A DNA stretch of 25,074 bases from Coriobacteriaceae bacterium (GTDB lineage Bacteria; Actinomycetota; Coriobacteriia; Coriobacteriales; Eggerthellaceae). The notes beneath the pieces were generated by a model. The model searched no databases. It was not told the DNA's origin and saw only the letters and a program-made list of their open reading frames with translations. Where the stretch lies: NCBI GenBank assembly GCA_015062635.1, contig SUUF01000005.1, positions 6,692 to 31,765 of the forward strand. Reading direction: 5' to 3'. This document shows, in pieces, positions 1 through 6,796 of the stretch (its first letter is position 1; the number at the start of each line of letters is the position of its first letter). Made by a program: the position numbers and the translations under genes.

Positions 1-72
1 CGTGGTTTGGCGGCGCATCCCAATGCGCAGGTGCGCATCCACTCGATGCCAGAGGAGTACAACAATGACTAG
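1..72 (+). CDS. 3' end of an unidentified upstream gene (partial)
   Basis: Frame 1 is open from the first base to a TAG at 70-72 and encodes 23 residues ending in PEEYNND. The next gene starts at 65, inside this frame, so the two overlap by 8 bases, which is typical of translationally coupled operon genes. Because the downstream gene is a TorD/DmsD-like chaperone, this could be the last subunit of a molybdenum oxidoreductase. That is inference from position only; the visible tail carries no diagnostic motif. Confidence 0.55.
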   Translation, partial: RGLAAHPNAQVRIHSMPEEYNND

Positions 73-583
73 CGGGTATTACGAGGATGGCACCCATGCG
101 CTCGCGCAGCGGTTTTGCCTGGTGGGACGCATGTTGCAGGTGCAGCCGACAGCCGAGCTGACCGAGGCGTTCGCGGCGGCCTACCCCGGGTTCGATCAGC
201 CCGATGCCGAAGCGGCCGAGCAGGATTACCTGCGGCTGTTCGTGGGATTGGGCATGCCGCTTGCGCCGCCCTGGGAATCGGCGTGGGCATCGGATGCGCG
301 GCTCATCTTCCAACGAGAAACGCTCGACGTGCGGTATTGGTATCGCAGCGCCGGTTTGCAGGCGGCCGCATTGCATCACGAACCCGACGACCACATCGGG
401 CTCGAGCTCGAGTTCGTCGGCACGCTGTTGAGCCGGGGCGACCGAGAGACCGCCGTCGCCTTCGCGCGCGAGCATCCCCGTGCTTGGGCGGCGCGTTGGG
501 CCGAGGCGGTGCAGGCGAATGGCCAGACTGCGTTTTACGCGCAGCTTTCCGCCGAAGCGGTGCGTTTGCTGGAGGAACTCTGA
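65..583 (+). CDS. TorD/DmsD-like molybdoenzyme maturation chaperone
   Basis: This encodes a 172-residue all-helical cytoplasmic protein of the TorD/DmsD/NarJ type. Members of this family bind the twin-arginine signal or apo-form of molybdopterin oxidoreductases and hold them for cofactor insertion before export. Visible family marks are the YLRLF segment near residues 55-59, PPWESAW at 68-74, and the hallmark EPDDHIGLELEF at 106-117. I chose the ATG at 65 because GAGGAG at 52-57 sits 7 bases upstream; an earlier in-frame ATG near the window edge would read through the preceding gene. The client enzyme is presumably encoded to the left of the window. The family is clear but the client is unknown, so I give no gene symbol. 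Confidence 0.85.
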   Translation: MTSGYYEDGTHALAQRFCLVGRMLQVQPTAELTEAFAAAYPGFDQPDAEAAEQDYLRLFVGLGMPLAPPWESAWASDARLIFQRETLDVRYWYRSAGLQAAALHHEPDDHIGLELEFVGTLLSRGDRETAVAFAREHPRAWAARWAEAVQANGQTAFYAQLSAEAVRLLEEL

Positions 584-674
584 GCGCCTGATGGCCATTG
601 GGCGCAGCCGGGGGCGTGGCATCGAAGCGCGGCGCAAGAGCAGGTAGAATAATCCTCGAGACAAGGGGGTTGCC

Positions 675-1376
675 ATGGCGTTCGTGCAGTTCCAGGATGT
701 GCGCAAGGTATACCAGATGGGCGAAGTCCAGGTGAACGCCCTCGACGGGGTGAGCTTCACCATCGAGCGGGGCGAGCTTGCGGTGATCGTCGGGCCATCA
801 GGTGCCGGCAAAACCACGCTGCTGAACATCCTCGGCGGCATCGACACGCCCACCTCGGGGCACATTTGGATGGGCGGCGACGATGTGGCATCGTTCGACG
901 AGAAGCGGCTCGTGCAATACCGGCGTCACGACATCGGGTTCGTCTTCCAGTTCTACAACCTCGTGCAAAACCTCACCGCCGTTGAAAACGTCGAGCTTGC
1001 AACCCAGATTTGCCGCAACCCGCATGACCCGCTGGAAACCTTGCGGAAGGTGGGGCTCGGGCACCGCAGCGACAATTTCCCCGGACAGCTTTCGGGTGGC
1101 GAACAGCAACGCGTGGCCATCGCCCGCGCGTTGGCGAAGAACCCGCAGCTGCTGCTGTGCGACGAGCCGACGGGCGCGCTCGATTACGAGACGGGCAAGC
1201 AGATCCTGGGCCTGCTGCAGGAAACGAGCAGGTCAGATGGCACGACGGTCGTGCTCATCACGCACAACCAGGCGTTCACCGCCATCGCGAACCACGTGCT
1301 GCACGTGCGTGAGGGCCGCATCGCCGGCGAGGAATTCAACGAGCATCCGGCGGCTGCCTCGACGTTGGTGTGGTAG
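675..1376 (+). CDS. ABC transporter ATP-binding protein, MacB/LolD type
   Basis: A 233-residue ATPase of the family that powers FtsX-like permeases. Walker A GPSGAGKT lies at 40-47, the Q-loop glutamine at 92, the signature LSGGE at 139-143, Walker B LLLCDE at 159-164 and the switch histidine at 197. The VGPSGAGKTTLLNILGGID stretch is typical of MacB/LolD enzymes, which usually drive mechanotransmission or substrate extrusion rather than classical import. AAGGGGG at 663-669 supports the ATG at 675. Its permease partner begins 15 bases after the stop, so the two almost certainly form one operon and one complex at the cytoplasmic membrane. The substrate cannot be read from sequence; cell-wall, peptide or lipid export are all possible. 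Confidence 0.93.
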   Translation: MAFVQFQDVRKVYQMGEVQVNALDGVSFTIERGELAVIVGPSGAGKTTLLNILGGIDTPTSGHIWMGGDDVASFDEKRLVQYRRHDIGFVFQFYNLVQNLTAVENVELATQICRNPHDPLETLRKVGLGHRSDNFPGQLSGGEQQRVAIARALAKNPQLLLCDEPTGALDYETGKQILGLLQETSRSDGTTVVLITHNQAFTAIANHVLHVREGRIAGEEFNEHPAAASTLVW

Positions 1377-1391
1377 CAAGGGGCCTGGTGC

Positions 1392-4300
1392 ATGGCGCGG
1401 ATGTTCGGCATACAGGTTGCGCGTTCGATTCGCGAGTCGCTGGGGCGGTTCCTGGCGATTCTGCTGATCGTCGCATTGGGCTGCGGCTTTTATGCGGGCT
1501 TGCGCATGACGGGGCCCGATATGCGCGTCGCGGCCGATGCCTGGTATGACGGGACGCGCCTCTACGACGTCGAGGTGCTCTCGACGCTCGGGTTCTCGCA
1601 ACGGCAAGTCGATATGCTTGCGCAGGTGCCGGGCGTGGACGCGGTGATGCCGGGCAAGTCGGTCGACGTGATGACCTCGTTGAACGAGAGCCAATACGTG
1701 ATGCGCATCCATTCGCTGAACGCTGCCGCCAACGAAAGCACGGCCCCATCGGCGAACACGGTGGAGTCGGGCGATGCGTCCTACCTGAATCGCCTGGTGC
1801 TCGAGAAGGGCAGCTGGCCGCAGCACGCCGACGAGGCGGTGTTATCAGCCGACCGCGTGATGAACAGCTCGCTCGACGTGGGTGATACCGTGACGGTGGA
1901 ATATGGCGCGACCGACCTCGATGATGTTTTGAAGGTGCGCTCGTTCACCGTGGTGGGGCTCGCGCATTCATCGCAATACACCAGCGATGCGAACATGGGG
2001 GCGACAAGCCTTGGGTCGGGGAAGATCCAGCAATACATGTTCGTGCCCGACGGGGCTTTCGATGCCGACATGCCGTTTACCGAGGTGTATCTGGGGGTGC
2101 AAGGAGCCGCGGACGCGCTTTCGGGAAGCGATGCCTATCAGGCGCAGGTAGACGAGGTTGCCGAGGCGCTCGAGGAGCAGTCGGATTCCCTGGCCGATGA
2201 CCGGCTGCAGGAACTGCGCGCCGACGCGCAGGAAGAACTTGACGAAGCGAAAGCCGAGTTCGAAGACGCCGAGCGCGAAGCGAACGAGAAGCTGGCCGAT
2301 GCCCGCGCCGAGCTGGAGGATGCCGAGGGGGAGATAGCGGCCAACCAGAAGAAGCTCGACGATGCCGCCGCCCAGATTGCAAGTGGACGGAAGAAGCTTG
2401 CGGCGGGCGAGAAGGAGCTCAAGCAAAAGGAAGCGGAACTCGCCAAGGGCAAGAAGTCGTGGAAGGCGCAACGGGCCGAGCTGCAGGCGGCCATCAAGCA
2501 GGCGCGCGCAGGCAAGGCCGAAGCCAAGGCGCAGTTGCCGGCCGTCGAGGCTGCGCGCGACGAGGCGGCAGCCGGGCTTGCCCAGGTGGAAGATGGCATC
2601 GCGGCGCTGAGGGAGCAGGTGGCGCAGCTTGAATCGCAGCGCGCGGAGGCTCAGAAGGGGCTTGCGGCCGCGCAGGCGGCTGAAGACGCCGCCCGCAAGG
2701 CGGGGGATGAGGCCGCCATGGAGGCCGCGGCGGCGCACGTGGCGGCTGCCCAGCAGGCCATCGCCGGCATCGATGCGGGCATCGCGGCTATCGAGGGAGA
2801 CGACCCCGCCACGGCGATCGAACCCAACCTCGCTTCGCTTGAAGCGATGCGGCAGCAGGCGCTTTCGGGCGTACAGCAGGCGGAAGCTGGGCTCGCGCAG
2901 CTGAACGAGGGCATCGCGCAGGCCGATGAAGGCATCGCGCGGGCCAAGGCGGGAATCGAACAGGGAGATGCGGCCATCGCCGATGCCGAAAAGCAATTAG
3001 CCGCCGGCAAGGGCAAGCTGGCGTCGAGGCGCAAGCAGTTGGCATCCGCCCAAGCGCAATACGACGACGGTGCTGCCGAGCTCGCCGATGCCCGCGTGCA
3101 GCTGTCCGATGGATGGGCGGAATACGAGGCCGAGAAGGCGAAGGCCGAGCGCGAGCTCGCCGATGCCCGCAACGACATCGCGAATGCCCAGGACGACATC
3201 GATGCGCTCGAGGCGCCCGACATCTACGTGCTCGACCGAACGAAGAACTTCGGCGTGCAGAGCGTGCAGGCCGACAGCGAGCGCATCGACAACATCGCGA
3301 GCGTGTTCCCCTTCGTGTTCTTCCTGGTGGCGGCATTGGTCGCCCTGACCACGATGACACGTATGGTCGATGAGGAGCGCCAGCTCATCGGCACGTTCAA
3401 GGCGCTTGGCTACAGCCGCGGGCGCATCACCGGGAAATACCTGCTGTATGCCGGGCTCGCCTCGGCGACGGGCGCGGTGCTGGGCATTGCCGTGCTCGGG
3501 CAGGTATTACCCGGCATCATCCAGAATGCCTATGCCATCATCTACAACGTGCCGCAACCCGAAGGGCTGCTCGACTACGACCCCTTCCTCGCTGCGCTGG
3601 CGGGCCTGCTGGGGGTGGGTATCACGGTCGTCGCCACGTGGGCTGCCGCGGTGCATACGCTGCGCGAGACGCCGGCGGCGCTCATGTTGCCGCCCGCTCC
3701 GGCGCCGGGTAAGCGCATCCTGCTCGAGCGCATCGGCGTCGTGTGGCGTCGCCTGTCATTCAGCTGGAAGGTCACTTGCCGCAACTTGTTCCGGTATAAG
3801 AAGCGCTTCTGGATGACCGTGGTGGGGCTCGCGGGGTGCACGGCGTTGCTGCTCACCGGGTTCGGCCTGCACAATGCCATCTGGGATATCATCGACAAGC
3901 ATTATGGGCCTATCGTCCAGTACAACGTGGTGATAGACATGGACGAAGACGCCGATGCGCACGATGCCGATGCGGTCGAGGAGATGCTGCGCACGACAGG
4001 CAACGCGAGCGCCGTCGCGCGCGCCTCGAAGGTGAACCTGCAGCTCGGCACGGGTGGCGTGCAAGACGAAACCCGCGGCGCAATGGCGGTGATACCGCGC
4101 AACGCAGCCGATTTCACCCAGGTGATGCGCATGAACGTACGGGAAACCCAGGCGCCCATACCCTTTGACAACTCGAGCGTGCTGCTCACCGAGAAGCTTG
4201 CGCGTATGCTTGGCGTGGGCGTGGGAGATGAAATCGCGCTCTTCGAGCAGGATTCCATCGGCAATGCCACCGGTGTTTCCCATCGGGTTCGTGTGACGGG

Positions 4301-4916
4301 TATCGTCGAGTATTACGTGGGCGACGCGCTTTTCATGGGCAAGAGCGCCTATCGGAAAGCCCTCGGTGGCGCGCTCGAATGGAATTCCATCTTCGCCTCC
4401 ACCGATACGGCGGTGCGCGATAGCCTGAACCAGGCATTGCTCGCCGCGGAAGACGTGCAGACCGTTTCGTTCAACGATGAGACCATCGACACCTATCGCA
4501 CGATGCTGCAAAGCGTGAACATCATCGTCGTGGTGCTCGTGGTGGCAGCCGCCCTGCTGTCGTTCATCGTCTTGTACAACCTCATCAACATCAACATCAC
4601 CGAACGCCGTCGCGAGATCGCCAGCCTTAAGGTGCTGGGCTTCACGCCGGGCGAGGTGAACGCCTACATCTTCCGCGAAGTGCTGCTGCTCACGCTCATC
4701 GGCGCCGCGTTGGGCCTGTTCCTCGGCGTGTTCCTGGAGGGATTTGTCGTGACGACCGCCGAAGTCGATTACGTGATGTTCGGCCGCGAGATCCATGCCT
4801 GGAGTTTCGTGGCGGCTTTCGCCCTCACCATCGTGTTCACCTGCGTCGTCATGCTGTTCATGCGCGCGAAACTCGCCGCCATCGATATGGTGGAGTCGCT
4901 GAAATCGGTGGAATAG
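1392..4916 (+). CDS. Giant FtsX/MacB-like ABC permease with coiled-coil ectodomain
   Basis: A 1174-residue permease paired with the ATPase just upstream. A first membrane segment (about 18-38) is followed by an extracytoplasmic MacB-type core region to about 255. A long Ala/Glu/Lys/Asp-rich coiled coil (about 259-612) comes next, then three membrane helices (about 635-655, 683-710, 733-755). A second FtsX half follows: a helix near 806-826, a second ectodomain, and three helices (about 1041-1067, 1097-1119, 1136-1160). The order matches large actinobacterial and Firmicutes FtsX permeases rather than the shorter MacB. A GDDP-containing break near residue 470 suggests the coiled coil folds back as two arms. 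AAGGGG at 1378-1383 lies 8 bases before the ATG. A role in envelope transport or mechanical signalling is inference. Confidence 0.88.
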   Translation: MARMFGIQVARSIRESLGRFLAILLIVALGCGFYAGLRMTGPDMRVAADAWYDGTRLYDVEVLSTLGFSQRQVDMLAQVPGVDAVMPGKSVDVMTSLNESQYVMRIHSLNAAANESTAPSANTVESGDASYLNRLVLEKGSWPQHADEAVLSADRVMNSSLDVGDTVTVEYGATDLDDVLKVRSFTVVGLAHSSQYTSDANMGATSLGSGKIQQYMFVPDGAFDADMPFTEVYLGVQGAADALSGSDAYQAQVDEVAEALEEQSDSLADDRLQELRADAQEELDEAKAEFEDAEREANEKLADARAELEDAEGEIAANQKKLDDAAAQIASGRKKLAAGEKELKQKEAELAKGKKSWKAQRAELQAAIKQARAGKAEAKAQLPAVEAARDEAAAGLAQVEDGIAALREQVAQLESQRAEAQKGLAAAQAAEDAARKAGDEAAMEAAAAHVAAAQQAIAGIDAGIAAIEGDDPATAIEPNLASLEAMRQQALSGVQQAEAGLAQLNEGIAQADEGIARAKAGIEQGDAAIADAEKQLAAGKGKLASRRKQLASAQAQYDDGAAELADARVQLSDGWAEYEAEKAKAERELADARNDIANAQDDIDALEAPDIYVLDRTKNFGVQSVQADSERIDNIASVFPFVFFLVAALVALTTMTRMVDEERQLIGTFKALGYSRGRITGKYLLYAGLASATGAVLGIAVLGQVLPGIIQNAYAIIYNVPQPEGLLDYDPFLAALAGLLGVGITVVATWAAAVHTLRETPAALMLPPAPAPGKRILLERIGVVWRRLSFSWKVTCRNLFRYKKRFWMTVVGLAGCTALLLTGFGLHNAIWDIIDKHYGPIVQYNVVIDMDEDADAHDADAVEEMLRTTGNASAVARASKVNLQLGTGGVQDETRGAMAVIPRNAADFTQVMRMNVRETQAPIPFDNSSVLLTEKLARMLGVGVGDEIALFEQDSIGNATGVSHRVRVTGIVEYYVGDALFMGKSAYRKALGGALEWNSIFASTDTAVRDSLNQALLAAEDVQTVSFNDETIDTYRTMLQSVNIIVVVLVVAAALLSFIVLYNLININITERRREIASLKVLGFTPGEVNAYIFREVLLLTLIGAALGLFLGVFLEGFVVTTAEVDYVMFGREIHAWSFVAAFALTIVFTCVVMLFMRAKLAAIDMVESLKSVE

Positions 4917-4957
4917 CCGATACGGCCTGCGTCAAGGGCGATGCCAAAGCGCAGTTG

Positions 4958-5704
4958 TCACAGGTGGTTGATGGCGTTTGCCTGGTAACCGGCGCCGAAG
5001 CCGTTGTCGATGTTCACGACCGAAACGCCGCTCGCGCACGAATTGAGCATGGCGAGCAGCGCAGCGACGCCCCCGAAGTTCGCGCCATAGCCGATGCTCG
5101 TGGGCACGGCGATGACCGGCGCGGCGGTCAGGCCCCCGATCACGCTCGGCAGGGCGCCCTCCATGCCCGCGACCGCCACGACCACGTGTGCATGCATTAT
5201 CTCGTCGGCATGTGCGAGCAGGCGATGAATGCCCGCGACGCCCACGTCGTAGAGGCGCACGACGGTGTTGCCCAGGAATTCAGCGGTGAGCGCGGCCTCC
5301 TCGGCGACGGGCAGGTCGCTCGTTCCCCCGCATGCCACGACAATGGTGCCGTTGCCATCGGGCTCGGGAATGCCCCCGACAATGCCCAGCTGGGCATCCT
5401 CGTGGTAGGCGAGGTCCAGGTCGGCGGGAAGGAGGGAGCGCTTCTCGGCGTCGAGGCGCGTGATGAGGATACGCCGTTGCCCCGCCCCGAGCATTGCATG
5501 GCAGATGCCGGCTATCTGGTCGGCCGTCTTTCCGGCGCCGTAGACGACCTCCGACACGCCTTGCCGCAGGCCACGTGCATTGTCGATGCGGGCGTATCCC
5601 AAATCGCTCACCGTATCGGCATGAAGCTCCGCCAGCGCATCCTCCGGGCTCGTGACGCCCGTAGCCACCTCGTTCAACAATTCGAGCATGTCTCGTCTAT
5701 CCAC
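4958..5704 (-). CDS. larB: LarB, nickel-pincer cofactor biosynthesis protein
   Basis: A 248-residue LarB. The characterised family member carboxylates and hydrolyses nicotinic acid adenine dinucleotide, the first step towards the nickel-pincer nucleotide used by lactate racemase (LarA) and related racemases and epimerases. An N-terminal helical part is followed by LGYARID and RQGVSEVVYG, then a C-terminal domain resembling AIR carboxylase (PurE) with GGTSDLPVAEEA (127-138), VAGMEGALPSVIGG (178-191) and NSCASG (221-226). Cys223 matches the position of the catalytic cysteine reported for the Lactobacillus enzyme. I chose the GTG at 5704 because a consensus AAGGAGG (plus-strand 5710-5716) lies 5 bases upstream; a TTG 13 codons earlier lacks this support. 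LarC, LarE and LarA are not in the window. Confidence 0.9.
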   Translation of the reverse strand: MDRRDMLELLNEVATGVTSPEDALAELHADTVSDLGYARIDNARGLRQGVSEVVYGAGKTADQIAGICHAMLGAGQRRILITRLDAEKRSLLPADLDLAYHEDAQLGIVGGIPEPDGNGTIVVACGGTSDLPVAEEAALTAEFLGNTVVRLYDVGVAGIHRLLAHADEIMHAHVVVAVAGMEGALPSVIGGLTAAPVIAVPTSIGYGANFGGVAALLAMLNSCASGVSVVNIDNGFGAGYQANAINHL

Positions 5705-5826
5705 CTGCGCCTCCTTCTTGCGATGTTCAGTGTACCAAGACAAATTGGAAAGACGTCACATCAACGGCAGCATCCTTCGTCGTTGCGCATTCTTGGTGGG
5801 AAGTCGCAGGATAAGCTGCGCTATCG

Positions 5827-5832
5827 TATAAT
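5827..5832 (+). promoter_or_regulatory. Putative -10 box for the LysR gene
   Basis: A perfect TATAAT lies 40 bases before the LysR start, in the 167-base gap divergent from larB. No convincing -35 hexamer sits 16-18 bases upstream. The interrupted palindrome at 5810-5825 (GATA...TATC arms) abuts it and could be a regulator site. Autoregulation is typical of LysR proteins, but nothing here proves it. Confidence 0.45.
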
Positions 5833-5871
5833 CTATAGGCGTTGTGAATGAATTCAGGTATGAGGATAGTT

Positions 5872-6783
5872 ATGAACCTTTCGCAGCTCTACTACTTCCA
5901 AAAGCTCGCCGAATTGCAACATTACACGCATGCGGCCGAGGAGCTGTTCATATCGCAGCCCACGCTTTCCCATGCAATCTCGAGCCTCGAGGATGAACTG
6001 GGCTGCAAGCTGTTCCGCAAGCAGGGCCGCAACGTGCGTCTTACCGACGATGGCGTGCTTTTCCAGAAGTATGTTGCCGAAGCGCTGGGCGTTCTCGACG
6101 ATGGCGTCGCCGCGCTGAAGATTCGCCAGGGAAAGCTTTCGGGGACGGTGCAGGTGGGCGCTATTGCCACCGTGCGCGCCGACTACCTGCCGGCGCTCGT
6201 GCTGGAATACCGGCGCAAGCGCGGCAATCTCATCGAGCTGCGCATCGAGCAGGGTTCGACGCAAGAGCTCGTAGACGACCTGATTGCCGGGAAGCTCGAT
6301 TTGGCCATCGCCTCGAAGGTCAACGACCCGCGCATTTCCTTCACGCACCTGTTCGACCAGAGCATGGGCGTCATCGTGAGAAATGATCACCCCCTCGCCG
6401 CCCGCGATGCAATTTCGCTTGCGGAACTGGCGAAATTCGAGGTGTACACCTATCGTGCCGACCTGCCCGTGGGCAAGCGGCTCGATGCCTTCCTGCGCGC
6501 GAATGGGTTCGAGCCCGCGACGATGATGCTGAACCGCGATAGCGACGACGAGGTGATGCTCGGCGGCATCGTCTCGCGCGAGCCGGTGGTCGGCCTGTGC
6601 CTGCTTACCAGCAGCTTGCTGCCCTATCGCAACCTGAAGGTGCTGCCGCTCATCGAGCCGGCGGCGCGCGATATCTATTCGGTGGGCGTGTTGCGGCTTG
6701 CGGATGCGCGCCTGAGCCCCGTCGCGAAAGATTTCCTCGACCACGTCGAGTCGTTCCCCGTCACCAACCAGCTGCTTCCGTAA
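5872..6783 (+). CDS. LysR-family transcriptional regulator
   Basis: A 303-residue LysR-type regulator. The N-terminal winged helix-turn-helix occupies about residues 1-60, with the family signature around AAEELFISQPTLSHAISSLE. A linker helix and a two-lobed effector-binding domain (about 90-295) follow. The ATG at 5872 fits the usual family start (MNLSQLYYF) and has GAGGA at 5862-5866, 5 bases upstream; in-frame ATGs at 5848 and 5860 are less well placed. It diverges from larB, the classical arrangement for a LysR regulator and its target. An L,D-transpeptidase gene also follows 13 bases after its stop, so it may be co-transcribed with that gene. The inducer is unknown. Confidence 0.92.
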   Translation: MNLSQLYYFQKLAELQHYTHAAEELFISQPTLSHAISSLEDELGCKLFRKQGRNVRLTDDGVLFQKYVAEALGVLDDGVAALKIRQGKLSGTVQVGAIATVRADYLPALVLEYRRKRGNLIELRIEQGSTQELVDDLIAGKLDLAIASKVNDPRISFTHLFDQSMGVIVRNDHPLAARDAISLAELAKFEVYTYRADLPVGKRLDAFLRANGFEPATMMLNRDSDDEVMLGGIVSREPVVGLCLLTSSLLPYRNLKVLPLIEPAARDIYSVGVLRLADARLSPVAKDFLDHVESFPVTNQLLP

Positions 6784-6796
6784 TAAGGAGGTTCTG

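Noticed and set aside
2290..3220. Repetitive Ala/Glu/Lys coding as a DNA repeat array or recent expansion
   Set aside because: The repetition is heptad-like at protein level with varied codons; I see no exact DNA tandem repeat.
4955..5851. A 298-codon plus-strand frame opposite larB
   Set aside because: LarB motifs, the catalytic cysteine and a consensus ribosome-binding site are all on the minus strand.
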